DNA of 64,000 bases from Poecilobothrus nobilitatus (lineage: Eukaryota > Arthropoda > Insecta > Diptera > Dolichopodidae). The stretch lies in NCBI GenBank assembly GCA_947095535.1, contig OX352774.1, positions 247,157,825-247,221,824 of the forward strand. Direction: 5' to 3'. The notes under the pieces are model-generated. The model worked only from the letters and a program-made list of their open reading frames with translations, made no database searches and was not told the origin of the DNA. Positions 36,588-49,300 of this stretch are shown piece by piece; the first letter of the stretch is position 1, and each line of letters opens with the position of its first letter. The translations under genes and the position numbers were made by a program.

Positions 36588-37170
36588 TCTGATTTATTTT
36601 TCCTGTGTTTTCAAATAAGAAAACACCACCCTGTTAGTTTTTTTTTTTTTGTTTTTTAAATTATCCAAGAAAAAATAAATATATAAATATAAACTTTTAC
36701 AATATTTATTTCCAAAAAAGAAAAACGCAAATTAACGGGAAATGAATTAAAAAATCAAAAAACTGCACTGAAATTTGAAAAAAAAAAAAAAAATGAAACT
36801 AAATATAATATAATATGAAATGTAATTATTTTCAAAATATACAATTAATTTTTAAAATTCTAAATGAAACTTTATATATTTTTAATCCTTTTTTACAACA
36901 AAATAAAAACTAGGACATATAAAAAAAGAATTTTACTAAAAATATAAATAAAAACAAATTTTTTTTATTCGTATTTTTAAAACATTAAAAAATTTCAAAT
37001 TTTTAAATTATTTTTTTTTCCAAAAATAAATTAAAAATTCTAACAAAAACAACAAAAAAAAAAATGGCAAAATATAAATAAAAAATATATATATTTTTTT
37101 TTTTATATATGTTAATTTAACGGTTTTTTTTTCTTTTGTTTACCGCACGACACAACAACCAAATAAACTT

Positions 37171-37206
37171 CACGTCCGCACCGTTGCACTCCTAAAATAC
37201 AACTGA
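37171..37206 (-). promoter_or_regulatory. Core promoter: Inr plus MTE-like plus DPE
   Basis: On the minus strand TCAGTT (37206-37201) matches the arthropod initiator, with +1 A at 37204. GGACGTG at 37177-37171 fits DPE RGWCGTG and starts exactly at +28, the spacing DPE function requires. The bases at +18 to +29 match 9 of 12 positions of the MTE consensus by my count. No TATA box is evident near -30. Such promoters are typical of regulated developmental genes in Drosophila. It most likely drives the transcript containing the signal-peptide exon at 36527-36587. Confidence 0.65.
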
Positions 37207-38430
37207 CTTAAAGACTTTTTTTTCAAAAATAAAATACACACAAAAAAAAAAAGAAAAAAATATAAGAATAAAATAGAAAACGTAAAAGAACATTATACTG
37301 TTATTTTATTTTTCCATTTAGAATATACCAAAAACTATATTATGTCTCTGCTACACTCCTTTTTTTTTTTTTTTATTATATTTTTATTTTAATACTGAAT
37401 ACTCTGTTCAAAAAATATTCATATGAACTCTGTATAATATAATATATAAAACAGTATTTATTTTGCTTTTCGTGTATATATGTATATATATACAATAATA
37501 TGCTGCACTCTTCATTCGCCTTTTTCTTTTTCTCACTTACTGTACTTTTTTATAATATAAACTTCTCTTCTATTCTACTATACTGATAATTTTCTCTCTA
37601 GAAAAATCATTTTCATTTGTTTGTTAATTTATATGTGTATGTTTTACTTTTAGTTTAGTTTTTCTAAGTATAAAAAATTTCCACCATATATAGGCTATAT
37701 AACGAATGAATGGAACAATGAATTTTTGGATATACAACGAATACGACTACGAAAACGAATTTTTATTTGGGAAATTTACTTTTGGGGAAAATATTTTTCT
37801 TTTTAGTTTAGTTAAGTGGAGTTCAATAGTTTTTTTCCGTTTTTAATTTTAATTTTGTTTATTTGTTTGTTTGTTATTTTTATTATTGTTCATTTTTTTA
37901 ATTTTGTTATATTTTACTTTTTTTTTTCATATATTATTTACTTTTGGATAATCTTTTGGAAAATATTTTTGTCTGTAAAATTTATAGGTTAAAAATTAGA
38001 ATTTAGTGTAGACCGAATATTGGAATTAGATAGAAATTTTTTGAATTTCGTTAGTTTTTTCTTTGGAAAATGTTATTGTTACTGTTAAATGTTATCGGTT
38101 ACTTTTAAACTTTAATATATTTAAATATTTTATGTTTTAGTTGAGACAAAATAAAGTTATAGAAAATATATTACTAAAGTCCTTTAAAATAATTTTGCTA
38201 TTTTTAAAATTTGTAACTAATTTAAAAAAAAAAACAAGAGTTTTATTTAAAAAAAAAAATTTTTATTATATAATATTAATTTGTTTTTGAAAAACGTAAA
38301 CTTAAAAAAAATTCTAAATGTAATGTGTTTAAATTTTGTTAAACTTTTTTACCCTTTTTACCCGTTACAACCAACAATACCACCTTTTTTCAAAATCCAG
38401 TTTAAAGTATTTTTTTTTTTTTTTTTTATC
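37207..38430. other. Upstream region of the minus-strand promoter; no gene seen
   Basis: The sequence is somewhat less repetitive than the flanks (for example around 37500-37600 and 37690-37760), as a regulatory region might be. I can name no individual sites. Confidence 0.35.
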
Positions 38431-38433
38431 GTC

Positions 38434-38487
38434 TGCTGTATGATCGGATTTCGCTATTCTGAAATAGCTAAATTTGATCATGTAGCA
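38434..38487 (+). repeat. 25-bp near-perfect hairpin, four-base loop
   Basis: Arm 38434-38458 (TGCTGTATGATC...) pairs with 38463-38487 (...GATCATGTAGCA). As plus-strand RNA, 24 of 25 positions pair, four of them as G-U; on the minus strand those four would be A-C mismatches. The loop is CTGA. A poly(T) tract of 17 precedes it. The tiny loop argues against a standard pre-miRNA; a hairpin RNA or an old fold-back remnant are alternatives. Confidence 0.6.
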
Positions 38488-38489
38488 TA

Positions 38490-40297
38490 AGATTTTTTAT
38501 TTCGCTTTTACAACACTGCTATTTAAAGCTACAAAAAATTTGATAACTAAAGTAAAATGTAAAACTAGGAGCTCTATTATTGTATTAATATCTGTTTAGT
38601 AATAAACTATAACAAAAACAAGCTTTTAAATCAAATTAACGGAAAATTATCGAATTAACGGAAAATTATAACGGAATATAAAACATAAAAGAAATTAACC
38701 GTTTAAAGAAGAAAGATGAAGGACATGTTGGATTAATAAATTTAACTTACTACTGTGAAAAATTATGGCAAAGTCTATTCATTTGCTGTAACAGATAATT
38801 CCATTATATAAAAAATTTAATATTTTATTTAATTTTATTTTACAATATAATTTTCTTTTAAAAATTACATATTCTCAATTAACACTTGTTAAACTTTTCT
38901 TTGAATGGGATTTTATATAATGATCACATGTTAACACTCTAAATTTATACTAATCTAATTTTTATATTTTACTTATAGTACAAACATTTTCCTATGTACA
39001 AATTTTCACTTGTAAATTTTCTTGTTAAGTAGTAAATGCATTAGTAAAAAAAAAAAAAGAAATTTTCAAACCGAAAACAATTTTTCATATATTTTTGCTA
39101 CCCTTTTTTTTTTTTTTTTTCTAAAGTATAACTTTAATTTTATTATAGTAGGAAACCCCCCTTTGGGATTGGCCCTAAATATTAACCTAAAAAAGAAAAA
39201 GTGAATTTTCATTTTCTCTGATGGTAAAAAAAAAAACAAAAAAATAACATACGCATACACATACAAACATTATTTTATTTTATAAATTAAATTTTGCATT
39301 TTAGTTAAATTCAAACATACGTGCATATGTTTAAAGTAATAAAAAAGAAAAAAATAAAAAGTAAAAATATCAAAAAAAAAAATATATATTTTTCTCCCTC
39401 TCTGATAATAAATGTCAAGTGTTTATAAATATTTTTGCTTCCGTTGATTTGAAGAATAAAACTAAAATAAAGTACAAAGTTAATAAAAAAAAAAAAACTT
39501 TTCCAACCTTTCAATAGCATAAATATTATGCCACCTTAAACCTCTAACAAAGGGGTTATCCTGAATTTCTGATAAATTGAAAATTTTTCCATGAATCAAA
39601 TTTTTATATATATGTATAGATACCTAAATTGTATATGTTATTTTATTTTTGTTTTTAACTTTGAAATTTTTATTTACTTTTGTAACCATGTGACTGATAG
39701 TCAGCGAATCTCAATCTTTTTTTTTTTTTTTTCTTTTCTTACTTTTATTTTTATTTATTTACATTAAAGGAAACATTTTAAAGATTACGTAAGCGGTTTT
39801 TTTTTTTTTTAATGTTATGTTAGTCATTTTAATTAGAATTTAAGTATGTATAGGTATATAATATAATGAAAATAATGTTAAGTGGATTTGTAAGTTATAT
39901 TATTAATTTCATTTTGGTATATAATACATAAATTCATAATATTATGTATTTAAATTATTAAGTTAATTAATGTAATCTATAAAATTCTTATTAATAAAAA
40001 AAAAAAAAATATTAAAAATATTTATATATATAAAAATTATGAAAAAATTTCAAGGTTATATGTAAATTTTTTGCTCTTTTTAATGTTTTGTAATTAATTT
40101 TTTGAATTAATTTTTGTTTTGTTCACATTATTTTATGATTTCCAAAACATTGATACTTTATACAACCATTTCCCTTTTGGCCACCATCTTATTTTATTAT
40201 TTAGAAAATTAAAATTTTTATTTTGACATTTCGAAAATACTTTATCAACAGTTTGATAATCGTTTTAAGGTTCTTCTTGCACGATTTAATATATATA
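38490..40297. other. No gene seen; A/T-rich DNA
   Basis: The region contains many homopolymers. Frames near 39022-39266 on both strands are products of poly(A)/(T). Nothing else is recognised. Confidence 0.55.
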
Positions 40298-40949
40298 CAG
40301 GATGTTTTCGACTCGATGGTTTTCCTTGAAATGGGTGATCGGGCATATCGAGGATAACAAAAAATTGTATTGGAGAGGAGGGGGGGTCTATTCTGGACCC
40401 TTTTAGAGATATGATGGGTTAAAGATTTTTTAGAGACTTTTAGAGAGAAAAAATCTACAACTTTTGAACGGCTTACTATAGAGAGATAAAAAAAAAGTAA
40501 GTTGTTAGCTTTAATTTTTATGCCCTAATGATTCCATAACCCCAACAGTAACAAAGTTATAGAGGTTTAAAATGATTTAAAATGAAAAAATTATGTTTCA
40601 AACTCAATTTTCTTTTGCAACACGCTGTATTTGGGGTACCTTTTATGGCATATCAAAACAGATTTTCAAGCACTATAATTAGTACCTAATAGCTTCTTCT
40701 CTATCTCCAACCGTTGAGATATAAAGAATAGAAAAGTGTGTTTGCTTTTTACACGTTTTTTTTATCTCTCTATAGTAGTAAGCCGTTCAAAAGTTGTAGA
40801 TATTTTTATGAAGAGTCTCTAAAAAATCTTTAACCTCTCATATCTCGAAAAGGGTCCAGAATAGACCCCCCCTTCAATACAATTTTTTGTTCGTCTCGGT
40901 ATACGCGATCACCCATTTCAAGGAAAACCATTGAGCCGGAAACACCCTG
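40298..40949. mobile_element. Fold-back type DNA element with about 200-bp inverted arms
   Basis: The left arm (about 40298-40500) begins CAGGATGTTTTCG. Its inverted partner (about 40752-40949), read outward-in, begins CAGGGTGTTTCCG. Both arms contain TGGTTTTCCTTGAAATGGG, GGTCTATTCTGGACCC and ACTTTTGAACGGCTTACTA, so identity is high over nearly the whole arm. The middle of about 250 bp has no coding frame. The flanks (ATATATA and AATATAAA) do not give a clear target duplication. It is a non-autonomous element that would form a long snap-back if transcribed. Confidence 0.8.
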
Positions 40950-41352
40950 AATATAAAATATTGCCTATTATCTTTACTAGATAAACTTTGGAATCTACTC
41001 TTCATTTTGGTTTTTGGCATTTCTCTTCTTAATTCTTGTTTTTTTTTTTAATCATTAGGTCATTCTGGTTTCATCTTTTAAACTTCATATTTTGTAATTC
41101 TTATATTAAACATTTTTATTGATATTTTAATTTCATTTCAAATAATTTAAATTGGTTGATGTTCTTGAATTATTAATTCCTTTATTGTAAGAAGATTTTA
41201 TAAAAACTATATTGTGTGAATCATATATGTGTATGCGAATTTTATAACAACATCGGCATTAGAAGTGTTAATTTATGATGATATTTTTACATATTAAATA
41301 AATTTTTTATTTTAATTAATTATTAATATAGATAGACATATAAAATCAAATA
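40950..41352. other. No gene seen
   Basis: This is A/T-rich spacer between two DNA elements, with no supported feature. Confidence 0.5.
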
Positions 41353-41931
41353 CAGTCAAACCTGGATAAGTGGAACCTCTAGGGGCAAGTAGTTTTATTC
41401 CACTTATAGAGGTAGTTCACTTATGCAGTTTTCCACTCAGCCAACACACAATTTTATGTAAATTGTTCCAATTAAAGAGGTTTCTGGAAATTTGAAAATT
41501 AAACCGTTTAGAAAGTTTAAAAAAATTTAATTTTTAATCACTTACAGCAAAATTACATTTCACATTTTAGCTTATAACTAGCCAATTAACAAACTAGAAC
41601 TAACAAAATCTGAATAGATACTATATTAATCCAAAATGTTCATACAAAAAAAAACACAAAAAAAGCGATCCTTTAACGTAAATATTCAGCAAAATAAAAA
41701 AATAAAAATTTTTGTAATGTAAAGAAGTGAAAAAAATTGTGCCATTAAAAGAGGTATGAATTATAAAGTTTCAGTTAGAGAAGTAAAAATTTTGAAATTA
41801 AGATCCAATTATAAAGGTCAAAAAATCTCAGTTACAGAAGTTGTTTATCACTAAAATGTAAAGACCAAAGTGAGAGTTTTTTTTATAGAGGTTTTCCACT
41901 TACCCAAGTTTCACTTAACCAGGTTTGACTG
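41353..41931. mobile_element. pogo/Tigger-like MITE (Tc1/mariner group)
   Basis: The left end CAGTCAAACCTGG (41353-41365) matches the inverted right end CCAGGTTTGACTG (41919-41931) exactly over 13 bases, with weaker matching further in (ATAAGTGG, TTAAGTGA). It is flanked by TA on both sides, the target of the Tc1/mariner superfamily. Sub-terminal copies of CCACTTA and AGAGGT recur on both sides. The 579-bp body is non-coding. CAGT starts with CCTC/CCTGG-like continuations are typical of pogo/Tigger MITEs. Confidence 0.8.
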
Positions 41932-41933
41932 TA

Positions 41934-43091
41934 TATTACTTTTAGATCGAATAAATGAATTTAGGAAATTCAATCATTTAAGGTTCAATACTTAACTATT
42001 TCTATAAAATAGAATGATAAAATATACTACATTTTTATTAAAACTGAAATAGTACTAGGTACTAATGTTTCTTTTATTATAAGCTAAAATCTAAGTTAAA
42101 TAAATATTCTCGACATTTTTCTTTCTTTTATTATTACATAAAGAGGTCTTAAAGATATTTTGAGTTCAAGGTTACAAAAACTTAATTTTTCAAGACAATT
42201 CAAGACAAAAAAATATATATATATATAGAAAATGAACAAGATTAAAATTAAAGATACCAATTTATAATCATTTTGTCTAGAAAGTTACTTTTTTATCTAG
42301 TTTTTCTTTTAAAAATTAGCCATATTTAAACTATAACTATAATTTTGTTTCAATTTCTCTTCTTTAAAAAAAAATTTGAAAATAAAAAATATAGTCAGAA
42401 TGTATTCTCATATGATACACATTTAATTTTATGAACAAAACTTTTAAAAAAAAAAGTTTTAAAGATATCAAGTTTTTAAAACAATTCTTTATTTTTTGTT
42501 TAAGGATTATAAATATATGTACATAATAATGAAACCATAGATTTAACTTTTGACATTTTATATAATATCTTTAAATAAACTAGAATTGGAATAGTATTTT
42601 TTTTTTTTTTAAATATTTGTTTCATTTCTCATCTATTCATAATTTTTTAATGAAATATTTTTGTATCTATACAATGTCTAATTTATTGCAACTATGTTTA
42701 AGAATGACACGTTCCATATAGTATCTAAAAAAATAAAAATGTTTTCATTTTATTTTTAGTTATAGTTAGTTTCAAAAGTAATCATAATTTTAAAGAGAAA
42801 ATTTCATACTAAAACATAAAAAAAAATAAAAATTTATTTAATCCTATTTTTATAAGGTACCTTATTCAATTAATTAAACCACTCTGATGCTGAATTATTA
42901 TTTGGTTTATTTTTGTATAGTGTATATTATTGTTGATCCCAATCAAAACTCGAATTTCCAATAATAACTATACATATACACATGTAATTTTATTATAATG
43001 AAAAAGAAAAATAGGATAAAGAATAATAAGGATAAATTGATTTTTTTGTGATTTGTGTTCAGGAGAATTATTTAATATACCTTAAATTTTA
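41934..43091. other. No gene seen; A/T-rich DNA
   Basis: I find no supported feature beyond short poly(A)/(T) runs and a (TA)n patch at about 42212-42226. Confidence 0.5.
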
Positions 43092-43620
43092 TATATGATT
43101 GAATCTAGCAAGACGGCATTTCGGCAGACTATTGAGAATATGGAGATCAACCCAAATAGCCAGAACAACAAAAATAAAAATATTCGACTCCTATGTAAAA
43201 TCAATTCTCCTACATATCAGTGAAACCTGGCTAATAAACGAACGCCATTTGAACAAGCTTCAAGTATTCGTGAACAAATGTCTTCGCATTATATAAAAGG
43301 TATTCTGGCCCCGAAGAATATCTAACAAAGAATTAAGGTTAAATACACAGCTAGAACCGTTCCGCATATAAATAAGAAAGAGGAAATATAGATGAATAGA
43401 CCATATACTAAGTAGAAACTTCATCGCCAAACAGGCACTTGATTGGAATCCATAAGGGAAAATAAAAGTGGGCAGACCCAAAAACACATGGAGGAGAACA
43501 ATAGAAGAAGAAGAAGAAAAAATATGGGCAGAAGTAAAATCAATAGCCCAAAATAGAATCAGATGGGTTGGTCTTGTGGAAGCCCTATGCGCTCCCAACG
43601 GAAGTAGAAGAAGGGAAAAA
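43092..43620 (+). pseudogene. 5'-truncated LINE relic: reverse transcriptase C-terminal region with four nonsense codons
   Basis: One reading frame from about 43105 to 43615 encodes the tail of an RTE/CR1-like non-LTR reverse transcriptase: ARRHFGRLLRIWRST, IKIFDSYVKSILLH, ETWLI, NKLQVFVNKCLRII, FWPRRIS, GRPKNTWRRTIEEEEE, and RIRWVGLVEALCAPNGSRR. The frame is interrupted by four stops (about 43296, 43369, 43393 and 43456), but I see no frameshift. A related, more decayed copy lies at 27660-28150. The family assignment rests on the GRPKNTWRR and ALCAPNG blocks. Confidence 0.75.
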
Positions 43621-43649
43621 AAAGAAAATTTTATATATGAGGCAAATCT

Positions 43650-46010
43650 TGATAAGAATTTATATTTGTTTAACTTTACATTTAGTTTTTAAATTTTATT
43701 CAAAATTATGAGATATGCAAAGACGCTGAACTGAAATGATATTCTTAAAAAAACTTTTTATTGAATTTGAAATTTAGGATCGGTTTTTTTTTTAAATCGA
43801 TTATGATGATCTCCAAAATGTTAATTTAATTAAGTAGATTAATTTATTACTTTAAAATTATTTCAAAAAAATCGGAAAAGGTCATCATCTTACAAGCTGA
43901 TCTGTATTATTGGTATATGTTTGAACATTCCGGATAGGAAGTTGGAAAAATGTATAGTAGAAGAGATTTTATAAGTACAATTTTATTAATAGAATTGAAC
44001 TTAATTAATTAACACTCACTTATAATATAATACGCCTTAACACATTATCCAATATAAAATTGCTGGTTTTTTTTAATAAAAAAAGAAACTTTTTTGAAAA
44101 ACTAAATTTAAACCACCATTCTATGGGGTTTACTCATTTTTTTAATAAATAAGTTAACTTTGCTATAAATAGGTATAATTATATAGTAACATTTGTATCT
44201 TTAAAAAATACTTTGGTCAGCAATTATAATTTTAGAAGTGTTTCGTTCTTTAATATACCACTGAACTCTTCAGTAGGCTGTAATGTTGCATTGCCTAGGT
44301 AACTTCCAGTTTGAACTTTTATTAAAACTTATACTTAAATAAAATTTTATAAAACTAATTGATCTAATTTATGACATTTGATTAGATGTGAGTTTATATT
44401 AAGGTATTAATTAAAATTGTTAGTATATATTATTTTGATATTTGTTTTTGTTATAAGATTTTCTTCTATTATTGACATATAAAGTATTAGTTACTGTTTA
44501 CCATTAAATTATTGAAGCTAGACTAGGCAAAAAACATGTTCCATTTTTATCTCAATTCCAATTTAGGTCCTCCCAAATTCGAGATTTATCCAGATGTTGT
44601 ATGTTATAGATCTTATAAGTTATAACTAATAATATCATAATTAATCTTGCCCGATCTACTTGTATCATTCAGAACCCCACTATAACTTTTTATAATCTTA
44701 AGTTACACAAAAACTCACAACTTTAAACCTCTCGGCTTCTGGCTTTTTTTTATAATTTTTAAAAATTTAAAAATTTTTGAAATGTATAAATTTAAAAAAA
44801 AAACTTAAGTAATATTTTTATTATATTCAATATATTGACAAACGTATATACAACTTTGTCTTTAATATTTTTTCTTGTCAACTGTTTGTTTTTTTTTTTT
44901 TATTTATTTTTAGATTTATATTTCTTAGATTGCACTTTGAAATTTTACTGAATTATTACGATTATTTTTCCAATTAAATTCATTGAATTTTTATTGATTT
45001 TTTTTTTATTTTATTTTATTTTATTTATTTGTATTATTATTTATTTTCCTCTACACAGTTTAAAAGAGCGGGAGCCATAAGCGATGTCAATATAAAAAAT
45101 AAAAGATTAAAATAAATAAAAAAAAAAATTAAAAAAAAAAAAACAAAGAATTTATTTGAAAAAATGGGTTATAAAAATTAAAACTTTTTCAAGAGAATAT
45201 AATTCAGAATTATTATAAAATTATTTTTCTTATAAAAAGTTATTAAAATTATTTTCATTGTTTTTTTTTCGTTATTTCCAACATTGAAATTCAATTAAAA
45301 AATTTTTTTTATTGATACGAGAAAAAAAAAATTGATTTTAAAGTATTTAACATAACTTATATATTATCAAGTCATAATTATAATTTATTTTTTATATTAT
45401 TTTTTTTTTTTTTTTATTAAACTTCTTAAATCGATTAAAATATGGCAAAAAAAACAAAAAAAGGAAATTTATTTTTCCAAAAATACGAGGACAGTTTTTT
45501 TTTTCCTTTTTTTTTTTTTTTAATATGTGTACATATCTTTTTAAAATTTCTGTAGTTGAGTATGCAATAAATTGCCCGTAAATCTTAAAAAAAAAAAATA
45601 ACAGTAATAAAGTTTTTTATTGCATTCCATTAAATAATTCCATTATCTTGAATAAAGTGCAAGATATATTTTATTGAAATAGTCAAAAATTTCATTTAAT
45701 TTTTAATGCAGAATAATCAACTTTAAATCATTGAATTTCGATTCGATTATATATATAAAATGTTAAAAAAGTTTATGGTTAAAAAGTTTATTTATAAGTA
45801 TATATCCTATATAATATATAATATTTGTTCACATTTAATACCGTTCATCAGATTTTAAAAGAATATTTTCGTCGCTGCTTTTAGTTTCTCAAATAGGTTA
45901 TAGATAATGTTAAAGAACGTTGTAAACATAACCTCTTTATTATTTTTGAATTATTACCACAAAACAAGCAAAACAAAAACCGAGGAAGAGTTTAGAATAT
46001 CTGTACAAAC

Positions 46011-46049
<39 letters not shown>

Positions 46050-46155
46050 TATAATATATGTATATCATATTTAATATTTTTTAAAGTTTTTAACATTAAA
46101 CTTTTATAATTCTTTTATAGAGGAGGAGGATTAAAATTGGAAAAATAAAACGAAA
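43650..46155. other. No gene seen; A/T-rich DNA with an (AT)17 microsatellite
   Basis: Poly(T)/(A) runs and an (AT)n microsatellite at 46014-46047 are visible. I see no coding evidence. Confidence 0.55.
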
Positions 46156-46161
46156 AAAGGA

Positions 46162-46345
46162 ACAACAGTTGCCTAAGTGGATAAGAGCATATAAAATACG
46201 CTATAAACACCGAGACGGTTTGAGTTCCAATCCCATACACGTCGTAAGAAGAAATTTCTCCTTACAACATTTACAGCCACACCTGAAAAGAAAAAACTTT
46301 ACAATTTCATTGTCACATTTATGTGGCAGGAGAATAAATTAAAAA
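46162..46345 (+). mobile_element. tRNA-derived SINE, copy E
   Basis: AGTTGCCTAAGTGGATAAGAG is the box A region and GAGTTCCAATCCC a mutated box B. It is followed by CACGTCGTAAGAAG, CATTTACAGCCACACCTGA and ATGTGGCAGGAGAATAAATT, then a short A run. Same family as copies A-D. Confidence 0.8.
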
Positions 46346-49300
46346 TATACTTTATCATTTTTAACACAGGGCCTACAGTAAACATTTCCACTGAAATTGG
46401 CTCGCAGCTATACTGTTTTGGCATTTTCTTATGATATGTTAAATCTTATTCAACTTAAGAAGAATTATTTGTCGCAAGGAGTTGTTCGGTTGACAACGTC
46501 TTCTGCTACCTTCCCTGTTCCATTCTAGAACCATTCAAGCTATGTTTTCTGACTGTTATTTAAATGTAGACTGTAATTTAAATGTATGTAGTTGTCTAAT
46601 ATAATTAAGTACCAAGATATTTCAAAAATTTCAGATGCCCAATATAATTAGGTATCAAAATATGATACTATAAATTCCGCAACCGTTGTATGACAGCTGG
46701 CCGAAACAATCAACCAATCAAATTTTTGCAGAAGTTATTGACACAAAACTTAATTTATTTTGACATATTTTTCAGATGTTTAACTTAATTAGATGCTGAG
46801 CTCATAAAAATATATGAGTATGGCATAAATTTGAATATGCTTGTTGAAATTATTCAATTTCCATAGCAAATTTATGTCCACCATTTAAAAATCTAAATTA
46901 ACTCAAAATTGAATCCTGAGCAGAAATATATGAATGTAGATACTTCTTGATAATAATTTTGACTGCTTTACAACGTCACAAAAAATAATTGAAAATTTAT
47001 TTTACCTTGAGAATTATGTTCGTAGGGGTATAATAATGTAATATAGGCAAAAATGCTATAACACCATTTATAAGGTGTCGTCGATTAAAATTAAAATCAT
47101 AAACTTGTTAAATGTAATTTTTAAATGGTTTTCTTACAGGATTAAAAAAAACTAAAACAAAACAATGCCAAATATAAAAAAAATTTATTTGAAAATTTAA
47201 ATTTTTTAATCGGATTAAATTTCAAGTAAGCAAATAACTATATTTTTATTTTAACTTATCAAAAGTTTTCCTTTTTCTTACGAAGAATTACAGCACCCTT
47301 ATTAACAACAACAACGTTAATTTTTAGAAACTTTAAATATGAATGATCCGACCGGAAAAATAAATTTTTTAGTATAACTCTTGTAAATTCTTTTTAAATC
47401 TTTGAAATATTGTTTACTATGATCTTTAAAATAAATATACTGTTTCTGAAGTTATTCATACTTTTTCATTCTTAAGATTTTAAAATTTCATGAAATGTGA
47501 ATAAATTATGAAGAAGTACTGAAAAACAATAGTTAATAGCAAAACTGATAACTTTAACATTCATATGCGATTTCTTTTTTAAATGTTATAGAGAAAAAAG
47601 CTCTTCCATAAGATTTTTAAAAGCTTTTTTAGGTTTAGGTTTATTTTAACTTCCGCGTAATTATTTCCTTTTCTTGACCTTCAATAACAGGAAATACAGT
47701 ATTGAAAAACTAATTATTCATCATTGAACCTTTTTTTCTGAAATTTTTTTTAAGCGATAAGCAAAGCAAAAGCGATAAATCAAGTACATATATTTATTGC
47801 ATAATTTGAAGCCAAAATGAAGCTTTTAATTTTTGAAATAATTGGACAAAAAACTAAACAACTATTTTGTAATAATATCTACCACAGGATTTTTTCTTGT
47901 ACAAGGGTTGTTGGAAAACTTTTAAAGTTACCCAGAAAAATTGTACGTGATTCTTCCGGATAGTTTTGAACTTTAATAACTCAAAACAAACCCCTTTTAA
48001 TCAAAATGTAAGTAGGGACTTTTAATACAAATGCGCACTTTGATTTACAGGATAGACATGTGGAAATAATTTTTGGGAAAAAGGGATTTAGAAAAAATTT
48101 AGCATTATGTAGAAAATTTGGAGAGACATTTTAAAGAAAAATGTTAATGTTTTTGTTAAAAACTAAATCATACATATATGAGTTATGAATTTTTAAGGCC
48201 GCATGTCATGTGATTCCATAAACGCGACCGTTTTAGAAGGTCTACAGATTAGGGATGGGTATCTATGTCGCACTCCTTGTTTCGTGTAGAGTGGAGGAAT
48301 TAACTGTTTAATTTCTTTAGAATAGATGTTTATCCCTACAAAATATATATAAAACAAAGTCAATGATCCAACTTCATTAGAGAGGCTTCAGCCCAAATAT
48401 GTGCATTATATTTCATTTTCCGCCTAATGAACATTTTATAGATATTGAGAAGATCTGGTGCAGAAAGAAAGTACAGCGAAGTAAAAGATTCAAACATTTA
48501 GTTGCTACTTTTTATCACAAATGTGATTTGAGCTTTGAGTGCTGCAAAATTTCTTTCTATAAGAGTAGATTGGGAATAGTTTTTGTTTTTTTTTTCGTGA
48601 AATCTAACTACATTTTAGCTTGTCATTGCAAATATGGATTAAACCTCATTCCTCTCTTAGCTTCAGTTCTAAGAGATATCAACAATATTCTTTCAATATT
48701 GTTTTAAATTGGTGCATATTTATCAAATACAAATACAAATCTCATCCTTTTAAATTAGAAGCGTTTCTAATCAATTTAATATGAAATAATATTAGAAAGA
48801 TTTCATATGTCGGTTATTTTTATAATTTATTGCTTTGTTCTTATTTGTAAAATTATTCCATAGTCTATTAATAGATTTTTATCCTATACGTATATAATGT
48901 AATATAATATTATTTATATTTAGATATGAAATGGAATTATTTATAGAGAAATTTTATATATAGAGGAAAATAAAATTACTTGAAACGTGTGAAGAAGTTG
49001 TTATAGTTTTATTTCTTCCATTAATTTATCACGCATTTAGGTTGTGACAACTGAAAATATACATACAGGTAAGTGTATATTTTAATTTTATTAAATATTT
49101 CGAAATATAGAAAAATTCCTTGACAACTAATTAAGAAATTGGGTTGAATTAATATATTTAATTTTCATTTATAAGATTTGAATTTTATTCAGAAATACTT
49201 AAAGTTTCTTAAATCTAATGAATTTTCATTATATTTTATTCTATATCTTTTACATTAAATTAATTAAATTTATTATAGGTAAATAATAATAGATAGTATA

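Noticed and set aside
48399..48707. 102-codon open frame on the plus strand
   Set aside because: No recognisable motif, no matching splice sites and no promoter; one frame of this length in 64 kb is not compelling without homology.
49041..49075. Perfect CAG|GTAAGT donor on the plus strand
   Set aside because: No open reading frame of useful length ends there, and no matching exon is seen nearby.
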